Assembly: GCA_001816475.1 (NCBI GenBank)
Contig: MHCC01000027.1
Location: 75,312-116,549 of the forward strand
DNA: 41,238 nt
Direction of reading: 5' to 3'
From: Candidatus Blackburnbacteria bacterium RIFCSPLOWO2_01_FULL_40_20
GTDB taxonomy: Bacteria > Patescibacteriota > Microgenomatia > UBA8517 > UBA10165
Part shown: piece by piece, positions 1 through 7,391 of the stretch
Layout: each line of letters opens with the position of its first letter
Numbering within the stretch: position 1 is the stretch's first letter
Translations under genes and position numbers: made by a program
The notes under the pieces: generated by a model
Told to the model about the DNA's origin: nothing
The model's database searches: none
What the model saw: the letters and a program-made list of their open reading frames with translations, nothing else

Positions 1-314
1 GTTTTTTTAGGAGTTATTTTATTAGTTATATATGCCAGTGCTCCTATCGTTTCGATACAAGACCGAACGATACTTGCTACCTCTGGATTTTCAGAGTTTA
101 TGCCTAAAATCAGCAGCTGCAACTGATGAATAAGTTTTAAATGAATAATATTTATGTAGTGAGCAAGTGTGGAGTACAAATCTTTCTTCTTGTTACCGGT
201 AGATCGTGGAAGAGTTTTAATAACCCTCCTCTTTTTTAATTGAGCATAAAGATTATCGAAATCAATAAGTTGTTTCTTAAAATTTGGGAAATCTTGAAAT
301 ACCTTTGTTACCAT
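1..314 (-). CDS. Partial hypothetical protein, runs off the left edge
   Basis: This reading frame is not in the ORF track because it has no stop inside the window. Reading leftward from an ATG at 312-314, 104 codons are open to base 1. The protein begins MVTKVFQDF, has a basic stretch (KKRRVIKTLPRSTGNKKK), and continues into a helical, hydrophobic region (LAHYINIIHLKLIHQLQLLI, then IVRSCIETIGALAYI). The last part resembles the helical cores of several unrelated uncharacterised bacterial families, so I assign no function. It diverges from the terminase-like gene at 377, and the 62 bp between them must hold both promoters. It is probably cargo of the mobile element that ends at 7391. Confidence 0.6.
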   Translation of the reverse strand, partial: MVTKVFQDFPNFKKQLIDFDNLYAQLKKRRVIKTLPRSTGNKKKDLYSTLAHYINIIHLKLIHQLQLLILGINSENPEVASIVRSCIETIGALAYITNKITPKK

Positions 315-376
315 CCCGCACGATTATAATCCTATATCTCTTACAAGACTATCTTTAAAGTGAGATAATATCTGAA

Positions 377-721
377 ATGCCGACCATAAAACAAAACTTG
401 GTAGCTTCAAAATTAGTGGAAAATGGTGGAAATTTGGGTAAAGCGATGATTGCTGCCGGATATTCTCCTGCAACTGCAAAAACCCCTCAAAAGTTGACAA
501 AGAGTAAGGGTTGGAAAGATCTGATGGACACTATATTCCCTGACGAAGTATTACTCAACACACATAGGCAGTTGTTAGACGTTAGTGACGCGAATGTTGT
601 AATAAGAGTATTGGACTTGGCATACAAACTAAAAGGTAGGTATAAAGATGGAACAACACTTTATCAACAAATTAACCTGCCAACCCCAATCTACTCTGGG
701 AAAGCAAAGGATAGTATTTAA
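377..721 (+). CDS. Terminase small-subunit-like / phage-type HTH protein
   Basis: This is a 114-aa protein. The N-terminal half (KLVENGGNLGKAMIAAGYSP, then a run of Lys and Thr) matches the pattern of phage terminase small subunits, where a helix-turn-helix of the type 'xxAAxxAGYSxxTA' binds DNA before packaging. The C-terminal half is helical (ANVVIRVLDLAYKLKGRYKD), also as in that family. No large terminase subunit lies next to it, so it may act as a DNA-binding protein of an integrative element rather than in packaging. The start ATG has no strong ribosome-binding site. Its stop overlaps the convergent small ORF at 718-867 by four bases. I am fairly sure of the fold class and unsure of the role. 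Confidence 0.6.
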   Translation: MPTIKQNLVASKLVENGGNLGKAMIAAGYSPATAKTPQKLTKSKGWKDLMDTIFPDEVLLNTHRQLLDVSDANVVIRVLDLAYKLKGRYKDGTTLYQQINLPTPIYSGKAKDSI

Positions 722-867
722 TGAAAAAGATTATGGCTTCGTGCTAGCTCGATAGTTTCTTTTGACTTCGCAATTTCCATATATAGCATTTTAGGATTAG
801 GCTTGATACCAAGCCTCCATAAATCTAGCCGCGGAGCTTTTCTTTGGTCATCAAGGTAAATGTTCAT
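718..867 (-). pseudogene. 49-aa ORF like a truncated cyclic-phosphate-processing receiver protein
   Basis: A 49-codon ORF, too short for the track, starts at ATG 865-867 and stops at 718-720. It opens with MNIYLDDQRKAP, close to the 'M-x-(I/L)-x-LDD-x-R-x-(A/P)-P' opening of small receiver-like (cREC) proteins. It then has a helix (SKETIELARSHNLF) where that family has one. It stops just before the expected 'SxDHDLG' strand. The simplest reading is the first half of such a gene, cut short. A real micro-protein cannot be excluded. It converges on the terminase-like gene and overlaps its stop codon. Confidence 0.4.
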
Positions 868-870
868 ATT

Positions 871-2460
871 TTATTGATAAGCAGTAAGTTTAGATATTTC
901 TTCATGTAAGGAGCCATTATGTTTGTAGCCTTCCTCAACAATGCCTACTCCATAACAAAATATCCTATACTCCTTACCTGTAAGCATTTTTAGCGCTATC
1001 CTGAAGCATTCATCATATTTTTTACCTAATACCTCTTGGGAAAACTTTTCTTCCACTTCCCATACATAATATCCATCAGTCCTATTTTTTAATTGATCCT
1101 CATCTCCCCATTTTTGTCCGACTGAAAGTGGAAGGGTTAAGGTAAACTTATCTGATTGTTCGCTCTGTGGCTCAAAATCGATTGTGGAGCCTCGAATAAG
1201 ATAGTTTGAGTCGTCACCTAGTTTAATATCAATACTTCCGTCTACCATGTATTGGTAATTAACTACTTCAACATACTTCTTACTCTCAGTTGTCTCCATT
1301 ATCCCTTCAACCAACTCTTTTTTTACTCCATCGTATGCCCAAAAGCTGTTGTATTTAATAGGAAAATAAAACTGAACATCCGAGCTAGTGATTTCATCAT
1401 CAGGCGAGAACTCTTGATTGTTGTCATATTGTTTTTTAAGAACAGAGCGCACTCGCGTAATAGAATCCCATTCTTCTCCCACGTACTTCTTTTTGAAAAA
1501 TTCAGGGTTTGTATTGTTCCAAAAGAACTTCCAACCAACACCTCTCATACCCAAAGCGTCATATTCTAAAAGAACGTCTATTACCCTTTGTAGACATTCA
1601 CTGGGCATACCTCCGTTCGGTGTCGAATTATCGCATCCATCATCTTTCCATGCGACAAGCGAGCTTTCCAGCCATTTTTTGTGAAAAGAGATATAGGCAT
1701 CTGATTTTTTGTCTTCTTCATAGCTTGTACCAGACCACTTATATACTTTCTGTATGCCTGGCGAGCAGGCATGACAAAAATCAAAAGCCATTTCCCAAAC
1801 TGAGGTTGAAACGATCAATTCTTTAACTCCATCTCCGTCTAGATCTTCAACTTTAAAAACTGCTTGCCCATAATCCCTTGAGTCGCCGTTACTAGGCCAC
1901 TGGGGAATATTTATATTTTTTGTTAGCAGGGCTACTTTATCGTCTTTAGCCTCGAAAATTTCTTTCCATTCACACGACCAGCAATTACCACCTGTTGCCA
2001 TTTGTATTACGACATCTTCTATGTTGTTATCATTAACATCACCTGTACTTACAAAATTTATATATTCATCCATTAAAGAGAAATCCAGAATAGATTTAGA
2101 TACACTTGAATACACAAGTACTGCTTGGGTTTGTGAAGTCCACTCGTCATCTTTGTTTAATCTTTCATTACAAGTAACTATATAAACTGTATGGTCGATT
2201 CCTAAGGGATTTATACTTTCTATTAAGTACCCGTCTGTTCCATATGGTTTTGGAATTAAAGTATCTTTATTTGTGGATAGCCAGTTTTTGTAACCCTCAA
2301 TGTTGCTACAGTCTATCTTTGTATGAACAATAGAGATCGGAAATGTGTCTTTGGTGATTATAGAGGTGTTACTAGTGATTAAGGGTATGCAAACAAGAAC
2401 TAGTGTGAATACCAACAATGCTTCCAGTCTGTTAGCAAAGAAGTGTTTTAGTGTTTTCAT
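871..2460 (-). CDS. Membrane-anchored protein with FG-GAP/VCBS-like calcium motifs
   Basis: I start this 529-aa protein at the ATG at 2458-2460, because a signal-anchor begins right after it (LEALLVFTLVLVCIPLITS). The track uses a TTG twelve codons upstream that overlaps the stop of the preceding gene; neither start has a Shine-Dalgarno site. The rest should be extracytoplasmic. Two short segments, GDVNDNNIEDVVIQ and DLDGDGVKELIV, look like FG-GAP/VCBS calcium-binding blades. The protein has several cysteines (TGGNCWSCEW, FCHACS) that could form disulfides. The C-terminal half is rich in beta strand and has no recognised domain. It is last in a leftward group of four membrane or secreted proteins (3743 to 871), probably cargo of the mobile element. 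Function unknown. Confidence 0.6.
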   Translation of the reverse strand: MKTLKHFFANRLEALLVFTLVLVCIPLITSNTSIITKDTFPISIVHTKIDCSNIEGYKNWLSTNKDTLIPKPYGTDGYLIESINPLGIDHTVYIVTCNERLNKDDEWTSQTQAVLVYSSVSKSILDFSLMDEYINFVSTGDVNDNNIEDVVIQMATGGNCWSCEWKEIFEAKDDKVALLTKNINIPQWPSNGDSRDYGQAVFKVEDLDGDGVKELIVSTSVWEMAFDFCHACSPGIQKVYKWSGTSYEEDKKSDAYISFHKKWLESSLVAWKDDGCDNSTPNGGMPSECLQRVIDVLLEYDALGMRGVGWKFFWNNTNPEFFKKKYVGEEWDSITRVRSVLKKQYDNNQEFSPDDEITSSDVQFYFPIKYNSFWAYDGVKKELVEGIMETTESKKYVEVVNYQYMVDGSIDIKLGDDSNYLIRGSTIDFEPQSEQSDKFTLTLPLSVGQKWGDEDQLKNRTDGYYVWEVEEKFSQEVLGKKYDECFRIALKMLTGKEYRIFCYGVGIVEEGYKHNGSLHEEISKLTAYQ

Positions 2461-2492
2461 ATTGAGTATAAGTGTAATACGAAAAGTTACTC

Positions 2493-3023
2493 TCAAAAAG
2501 GAGGTTTGTCAGGAAGTTGCTCTCCTCCCACAAGGACAAATTTTTCATCTTGGTATTTATACTCTGCGCTAGCCACAACCGGATTTTTTATATCAGACCA
2601 GTCTTTCCAATATGAAATAGTGAAGCCGTTACCACCTTCGTTTTCTTTAATACCTATCTGGGCAAGAGCAGCAGTTTCGAATATAACTTTACCTTCTCTA
2701 ATAATCCACACCTTTCCCGCGCCTTTAGTCATGCTAATTGGGATGACAACGATGCTTTCGAATGTATTTGGATCTCCATCGACTTCCATACTAAAGTATT
2801 GGGGGCAACGACCAAGAAAACACTCTGGTAGTTCACGCCTGTCGTTTATGTTCTCCACGGCCTCTGTAGTGACTTCCGGGGCGTAAGGTTTTGCAGATTG
2901 GTCAACTATCCTTTCTTCGGCGAACTTCCATAAAATTCCAACAATTAAGGCTAAGATTAAAATTAAATTTATTGCTAGTGAGGTATATAAAGTTTTTCTT
3001 GAGATGAAGTTACTATAACTCAT
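2493..3023 (-). CDS. Single-pass membrane protein, unknown function
   Basis: This is a 176-aa protein with one N-terminal membrane segment (LAINLILILALIVGILW, about residues 17-33) and an exported domain of about 140 residues. That domain contains a cysteine pair (ECFLGRCPQYF) and alternating strands (ESIVVIPISM, KVWIIREGKVIF, KFVLVGGEQL). I recognise no named family. It sits directly upstream of the FG-GAP-like protein and its stop overlaps that gene's alternative TTG start, so the two are probably co-transcribed. The shared topology (anchor plus outside domain) suggests the two products may work together at the cell surface; that is inference only. Confidence 0.6.
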   Translation of the reverse strand: MSYSNFISRKTLYTSLAINLILILALIVGILWKFAEERIVDQSAKPYAPEVTTEAVENINDRRELPECFLGRCPQYFSMEVDGDPNTFESIVVIPISMTKGAGKVWIIREGKVIFETAALAQIGIKENEGGNGFTISYWKDWSDIKNPVVASAEYKYQDEKFVLVGGEQLPDKPPF

Positions 3024-3043
3024 TTTGCTACCTTCGCTTTAAT

Positions 3044-3262
3044 TTATTTTAACCCGTGCTGAAGATCGCTCTCTAGTGCCAGTATCGCTGACCTCACGCT
3101 CCCCTGATGCCACTTCTCTGCTACCGACTTCAATTGCCTCTTTAGCTCCGGCTTGTTCGTCTTTGCTTTCTGGTACAATATCGGCTCGCTCTCCTGGTTT
3201 AGTATCTCTCCTAGAATCTTTATTGATTGCTTCTTCTCAAAAAAAGAGCTTAATTTTTTCAT
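3044..3262 (-). CDS. Small basic hypothetical protein
   Basis: This 72-aa protein starts MKKLSSFFEKKQSIKILGEI and is mostly helical and charged, with no membrane segment. Its ATG overlaps the stop of the upstream 63-aa gene (ATGA), the arrangement expected of translationally coupled genes, which is the main reason to believe it is real. The N-terminal part (SFFEKKQSIKILGEILNQES) could be an amphipathic helix. I do not recognise the family. Confidence 0.5.
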   Translation of the reverse strand: MKKLSSFFEKKQSIKILGEILNQESEPILYQKAKTNKPELKRQLKSVAEKWHQGSVRSAILALESDLQHGLK

Positions 3263-3450
3263 TTAAGACCTTTTTCGTGCAAGCAAGAGTTGTAATTCGC
3301 ATCATAATTTTTTGTTACTCTCCATGAACTCTTACTTTTGGTTTCCCAATCACAATAACTTCTAATTTCAGCTGGTCTAATTTGAAACCAATAAAAAAGG
3401 AAGATTAATAGGAGAAACAGAGGAGACGTGATAAGTATTTTCTTTTTCAT
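3259..3450 (-). CDS. Small membrane-anchored hypothetical protein
   Basis: This 63-aa protein has a positively charged start (MKKK), a hydrophobic segment (LITSPLFLLLIFLFYWF) and a short exported tail with two cysteines (SYCDWETK and NSCLHEKG). The layout fits a small signal-anchored protein with one disulfide. It is coupled by a four-base overlap to the 72-aa gene downstream, and 8 bp separate it from the membrane protein upstream. Function unknown. Confidence 0.5.
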   Translation of the reverse strand: MKKKILITSPLFLLLIFLFYWFQIRPAEIRSYCDWETKSKSSWRVTKNYDANYNSCLHEKGLK

Positions 3451-3458
3451 CTTAGCTG

Positions 3459-3743
3459 TTAGTTATTGGTTTGTAATTTATTTTTCTTACGCAAAATGAA
3501 GAAAGACGCAAGCGCAACTAAAACAAGTGCAGAACTTAGCCGCCATTCTACTTCTGCAGCATCGCTAATGAGGAACGAGATGTAAGATTGAGCAAGCCAA
3601 AGCATTATAACAAGCGGTATTACAAACCTCTTTCTTAGAGGGCGCTTCAAAAACACAAACCTGATAAGAATAGCCGGTGATAGTCCAACAACCCAAGTCC
3701 AAAGAAAAGAAGCTAATAAATCAAATGTGGTTATGTTTTCCAT
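3459..3743 (-). CDS. Small polytopic membrane protein
   Basis: I take the ATG at 3741-3743 (MENITTFDLLASFLWTW) as the start, not the upstream start in the track, because the 26 extra residues look like untranslated leader. The resulting 94-aa protein has about three membrane segments (LLASFLWTWVVGLSPAILI, FVIPLVIMLWLAQSYISFLI, LSSALVLVALASFFIL) and a basic cytoplasmic end (RKKNKL). It is first in the leftward membrane-protein group and diverges from the XRE regulator at 3848. Function unknown. Confidence 0.5.
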   Translation of the reverse strand: MENITTFDLLASFLWTWVVGLSPAILIRFVFLKRPLRKRFVIPLVIMLWLAQSYISFLISDAAEVEWRLSSALVLVALASFFILRKKNKLQTNN

Positions 3744-3847
3744 TTTAGAACCACAACAAATAGTTGTGTAAAAATTCCCTTTAATATTAGCATAAAGTCT
3801 AACAAATAGTTGGAGCGCCAAGGTGTTTGTTTAGGAATAATTGTTTT

Positions 3848-4054
3848 ATGGTCAAACGTATTCCTAAAGCCTTTGGAGAAAAGCTCAAGTATTACAGAAA
3901 ACAACGGGGTCTTTTGCAAGTAGAATTAGCAGATATTATAGGTGTTAGTACCGGTTATATTGGCGCTATTGAACAAGGAGTAAGGCTTCCTTCATTAAGA
4001 CTTCTAAAAAAGATCGCAAAAGCTCTCAAAGTGTCCCCTAGAGACCTTCTGTAA
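3848..4054 (+). CDS. XRE/Cro-type transcriptional regulator
   Basis: This 68-aa protein is a single helix-turn-helix domain. The core is FGEKLKYYRKQRGLLQVELA followed by DIIGVSTGYIGAIEQGVRLP, which matches the HTH_3 pattern with its conserved Gln, Ser and Glu. I use the ATG at 3848, preceded by an AGGA-like site, rather than the TTG seven codons upstream. It is divergent from the membrane-protein group, so it may control that group and itself. It could be the immunity or lysogeny-type regulator of the element. Confidence 0.8.
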   Translation: MVKRIPKAFGEKLKYYRKQRGLLQVELADIIGVSTGYIGAIEQGVRLPSLRLLKKIAKALKVSPRDLL

Positions 4055-4154
4055 TAAAAGTTCTACATTTTAGCCTCGTTTTGCATTTGCCTTCCGATAA
4101 ATTTGCTTGTCACACTTCTAATTAGACCAATATAAATTCTTTTATTGGTAAAAA

Positions 4155-4204
4155 TCGGGTGGCTAATAAAGACTCCTGTGTGGGTGCCACCCGAAGCAGG
4201 AGTT
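4155..4204 (+). promoter_or_regulatory. Leader with two interleaved inverted repeats hiding the AGGAG site
   Basis: Arm A (TCGGGTGGC, 4155-4163) is perfectly complementary to A' (GCCACCCGA, 4186-4194). Arm B (ACTCCTG, 4172-4178) is complementary to B' (CAGGAGT, 4197-4203), which is followed by TTTTTATTT. The order A-B-A'-B' means the two stems compete or form a pseudoknot. B' contains the AGGAG ribosome-binding site of the gene at 4212 (nine-base spacing), and B-B' plus the T run also looks like an intrinsic terminator. Whichever stem forms could switch expression of the ATPase. A second leader of the same order lies at 5562-5642. Confidence 0.5.
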
Positions 4205-4211
4205 TTTATTT

Positions 4212-5381
4212 ATGATAAATAACAAATTTGAACTAGAAATAGAAGATTCACTTAAACCAATTGATATTAAAGTTCTTACATGGTCAGAGTTTAAAGCTCA
4301 AACGTACGAGGAGCCTAAATGGATAGTCGAGGGTCTAGTACCAGAGAAAGGTTTGGTTGCAATTGCAGGTTCACCAGAGTCTTGTAAATCTTTATTTTCA
4401 AATTACCTTGCAGCAACAGTGGCGAGAGGAAATACATTATTTGACCTTTATAAAACCATTCAGGTTCCTGTTCTTCTAATCGATCAAGAAAATCTTGAAC
4501 CTTGGCTTCAAAAACGTCTTTCTGATTTTATAGAGCAGGATGATATACCATTACACATTTATCCTAAGCAGGAATGGGTATTTAACGTAGATGATCAATG
4601 TGTATTTGATGAAGTCCTTAAATATATCGATAAGCATAAAATTGGTTTAGTAATTATTGACACTCTCCGTTTCATCCATAACAAGGATGAAAACTCTTCA
4701 ACTGAGATGAAACCAGTTTTTGACAGACTTCGCCAATTAACCGAAGAGACAGCAGTAATTTTTATACATCACAACAAGAAAACTGATAAGTTCAGCAGAC
4801 GTAGGGTTGATGGCGAAGACATGATGGGAAGCATAATTATCAGAGGGTGTGTGGATTCTCAACTTACTCTTACTAAGCTTAGCGATGTTGCCGAAAGCGT
4901 TACAAAGATAAAAGTAACCCAGACTAAATCTAGATATACAAGGCCAATTCCTTCATTTGCTCTAACTTTAGAAGAGACTGACACAGGACTCGGATTTGTT
5001 TATCAAGGAGTCGTGGAAGAAGATAAATTAAAGAAAGATGAAGCAAAAGAGGCTGTTTTATCTCTTTTAGAGCAAACGCTAACACGACAAGAAATTATAG
5101 ACCAGGTCATTCAAGCTAAAACATGTTCCAAAAGAACAGTAGAATCTGCATTAAGCGAGCTTATAAAAGAGAAGAAAGTAACTCGCTCAACTACTAAGCC
5201 TTTCTATTATTCGCTTCTTAAAGAAGAGCAACTAAGTGTTCCGCAATTCGCAGATACACATATAGATTACGGAGTTGCGGAGAGCTTAAGTCAGGCAAAT
5301 AAAACCTCAGATCAGTTAACGGATGGAGAACTACTAGATATTTTTCCAGGAGCGACCATTGAAGGAGTACCTCGTGCTTAG
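4212..5381 (+). CDS. RecA-fold ATPase, AAA_25/RepA-like, with C-terminal winged helix
   Basis: This 389-aa protein has a RecA-type ATPase core. The P-loop is GSPESCKS, in which the usual glycine before Lys is Cys; a relaxed P-loop of this sort is not rare in RepA-like helicase relatives. Walker B is LVIIDTLRF, followed by the sensor-like segment VIFIHHNKK. About residues 285-340 look like a winged helix (TRQEIIDQVIQ, then KRTVESALSELIKEKKV). Proteins of this build act in replication or partition of plasmids and integrated elements. The start is fixed by AGGAG nine bases upstream, which lies in a hairpin arm. The next gene overlaps its end by eight bases, so translation is probably coupled. 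Confidence 0.75.
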   Translation: MINNKFELEIEDSLKPIDIKVLTWSEFKAQTYEEPKWIVEGLVPEKGLVAIAGSPESCKSLFSNYLAATVARGNTLFDLYKTIQVPVLLIDQENLEPWLQKRLSDFIEQDDIPLHIYPKQEWVFNVDDQCVFDEVLKYIDKHKIGLVIIDTLRFIHNKDENSSTEMKPVFDRLRQLTEETAVIFIHHNKKTDKFSRRRVDGEDMMGSIIIRGCVDSQLTLTKLSDVAESVTKIKVTQTKSRYTRPIPSFALTLEETDTGLGFVYQGVVEEDKLKKDEAKEAVLSLLEQTLTRQEIIDQVIQAKTCSKRTVESALSELIKEKKVTRSTTKPFYYSLLKEEQLSVPQFADTHIDYGVAESLSQANKTSDQLTDGELLDIFPGATIEGVPRA

Positions 5382-5559
5382 CCAAGAAGCAATTATTGAG
5401 TTTAAAGAATTATACTTACAAGAGTACGGGGTTAAACTTACTGATGAGCAAGCCCTCGATTACGACACAAGACTTGTAGGACTAGTTAAGGCGGTTTATG
5501 GCAAGAATCTACCTAAATCTAGTGATATTGACAAGGATAAATGCAAGGAGCATGATTAA
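5374..5559 (+). CDS. Small accessory protein of the mobile element
   Basis: I start this 61-aa protein at GTG 5374, giving VLSQEAIIEFKELY..., because GAAGGAG lies six bases upstream; the TTG used in the track sits on that ribosome-binding site itself. It is a short acidic and helical protein (IEFKELYLQEYGVKLTDEQA). Similar small ORFs commonly lie just before recombinases in CPR mobile elements, though I cannot name a family. It overlaps the end of the ATPase gene and lies 95 bp before the recombinase. Function unknown. Confidence 0.6.
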   Translation: MLSQEAIIEFKELYLQEYGVKLTDEQALDYDTRLVGLVKAVYGKNLPKSSDIDKDKCKEHD

Positions 5560-5561
5560 AC

Positions 5562-5642
5562 TGTACTCAAACGACTGATTGCTTTTTTTGATGGCCGTCT
5601 TGGACAACCTGAGCAATCAGTTTGAGTACAACCAGGGCGGCC
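5562..5642 (+). promoter_or_regulatory. Recombinase leader with two interleaved inverted repeats
   Basis: Arm A (5562-5583, beginning TGTACTCAAA) pairs with A' (5612-5630, ending TTTGAGTACA) over about 19 bp with one three-base bulge. Arm B (GGCCGTCTTGG, 5593-5603) pairs with B' (CCAGGGCGGCC, 5632-5642) over 11 positions, counting two G-U pairs. The order is A-B-A'-B', as at 4155-4204, with similar gaps (about 9, 7 and 1 bases). One base between A' and B' is too short for both full stems at once, so they are probably alternative folds. The recombinase ribosome-binding site (AAAGG) follows directly. It could also be a DNA site for the recombinase. Confidence 0.5.
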
Positions 5643-5654
5643 TTTAAAGGTTTT

Positions 5655-7391
5655 ATGGAAGAAAAACAAATCTATCTTCGCTATTTAGGATATGCGCGCA
5701 AGAGTTCTGAGGATAACAAGGAGCGGCAAGCGGCTTCTCTTCCAGAGCAACTATATGTGCTCGAAGGAATAAAAGCAAAACACACCCTAAATGTTGTTGA
5801 AGTTCTCCAAGAATCAAAATCTGCACATAAACCCGGGCGAGAAATCTTTAACAATATGCTTGCCCGAATAGAGAGTGGTGAAGCAAATGCAATTTTAACT
5901 TGGCACCCAAACAGACTTTGCCGTAATGCACTTGACGCAGGCCAGCTTCTTTATCTCATGGATGAAGACAAATTAGTCGAAATTCGCACACCTTCGCGGA
6001 CGTATCGAAATACCCCGGAAGATAAGTTTATGTTGACCCTTGAATTTGGTATCTCTAAAAAAGACTCAGACGATAAAAGCATTGTTGTTGAAAGAGGCCT
6101 AGAGAAGAAAGCAAGAGATGGTTGGAGACCAGGCGTTGCTCCTCAAGGGTATCTGAACGATAAAACAACCGAAAGTGGATTTAGGAAGGTACTTACCGAT
6201 TCAGAACGCTTCCCTTTTATCCAGAAAATTTTTGTGTTGTTTCACCAAGGTACAGCAGTCGTAGAAATACATAGATTAGCAAAAGATATATGGCATTATC
6301 GCTCAAGACAGAAGAAAAGAAGTGGAGGCAAACCACTTTCTTTGAGCATGATTTATAAGATTTTGACTAACCCTTTTTATTGTAAAAAGTTTGAATACCC
6401 AGAAGGAAGTGGAAAATGGTATGAAGGCGCACACGAACCAGCAGTAGACCAAAAGATATTTGACGAAATACAGGTTAAATTAGGCCGTAGAAGCCAATAC
6501 AAACTCCAACACCACAACTTTGCCTATACAGGCAGTATGGTTCGCTGTGGCTCGTGTAGCTCAAGCGTAGTAGCAGAACAAAAGTGGCAATGTATTTGCA
6601 CCAAATGCAAGCTTAAATTCTCGCTTACCAAGAAAAATAAGGAAAAATGCACTGGTTGTGGAACTCTTATTAAAAATATGGACGACCCAACCATTCTCCA
6701 CTACATTTATTACCGTTGCGGGAGAAAAAGGAATCCAAGTTGTAGAGAAAAGGCAGTACGAGTAGATAGGCTCGAGAAACAAATTGACGAAACACTATCT
6801 CAAATTGAAATCTCACCCTTGTTTATGGACTGGGCAGTACGCCAGATTATTAAAGACAATAAACAAGAGAAAACCTTCCAAGATGACACCACAGAAAACA
6901 TTAAACGAGGCCATAGCGATTGCCGGATTAAGCTCAACAACCTATTGCAACTCAAAATTTCACCAGCTAATCAAGACGGCAGCTTATTGAGCGACGAGCA
7001 ATACAAAGTTCAAAAAGAAACCTTGGAAGCAGAACTAAAGGGGCTGGGGAAACAGCTTATGGGTATGGACGAACGCTTAATTCGAGCAAACGACCAAACC
7101 GAGAAAGCGTTTACCTTTGCCACAAGAGCTAAAGAGCGGTTTGCAAATGGAGATATTAAAATAAAGCGAGATATTTTTATGGGACTTGGGTCGCACCTAA
7201 CCCTAAAGGATAAAATTGTGGGTTTTGACGCACCAGAATACATTTATACACTTAAAAAGATGAAAGAAGCGGAGCCAATTATCGCAGAACGGGTCGCACC
7301 TGAAAATCAGCCTGAATATACGCACCAAATGGAAACATATTTTGCCTCCAGTTCTACCTTGTTGCGGGGCCGGGAGTCGCGCCCGGCCTAG
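5655..7391 (+). CDS. Large serine recombinase (site-specific integrase)
   Basis: This 578-aa protein starts at ATG 5655, preceded by AAAGG; the TTG in the track lies inside the leader hairpin. The N-terminal resolvase domain carries the nucleophile in YARKSSEDN (Ser17) and conserved arginines (LTWHPNRLCRN). It is followed by a Recombinase domain (KARDGWRPGVAPQGYL...) and a zinc ribbon with extra cysteine pairs (VRCGSCSSS, CICTKCKLKF, KCTGCG, RCGRKRNPSC). A helical region follows, as in large serine integrases. The last ten or so codons and the stop are read antisense through the 3' exon of a tRNA gene (7362-7400), a strong hint that this enzyme integrated its element there. It is the rightmost gene of the element. 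Confidence 0.93.
   Translation: MEEKQIYLRYLGYARKSSEDNKERQAASLPEQLYVLEGIKAKHTLNVVEVLQESKSAHKPGREIFNNMLARIESGEANAILTWHPNRLCRNALDAGQLLYLMDEDKLVEIRTPSRTYRNTPEDKFMLTLEFGISKKDSDDKSIVVERGLEKKARDGWRPGVAPQGYLNDKTTESGFRKVLTDSERFPFIQKIFVLFHQGTAVVEIHRLAKDIWHYRSRQKKRSGGKPLSLSMIYKILTNPFYCKKFEYPEGSGKWYEGAHEPAVDQKIFDEIQVKLGRRSQYKLQHHNFAYTGSMVRCGSCSSSVVAEQKWQCICTKCKLKFSLTKKNKEKCTGCGTLIKNMDDPTILHYIYYRCGRKRNPSCREKAVRVDRLEKQIDETLSQIEISPLFMDWAVRQIIKDNKQEKTFQDDTTENIKRGHSDCRIKLNNLLQLKISPANQDGSLLSDEQYKVQKETLEAELKGLGKQLMGMDERLIRANDQTEKAFTFATRAKERFANGDIKIKRDIFMGLGSHLTLKDKIVGFDAPEYIYTLKKMKEAEPIIAERVAPENQPEYTHQMETYFASSSTLLRGRESRPA

Noticed and set aside
1252-1826. Overlapping plus-strand ORFs inside the FG-GAP-like gene
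   Set aside because: They lie opposite a long coding frame with membrane anchor and conserved motifs, and have no coding character of their own.
4212-5381. Inactive ATPase because of the Cys in the P-loop
   Set aside because: Related RepA-like ATPases tolerate changes at that glycine, and Lys, Ser and Walker B are intact.
4155-5642. Known pseudoknot riboswitches (preQ1, SAM-II, fluoride) in the two leaders
   Set aside because: The conserved bases of these classes are absent; only the stem order is similar.
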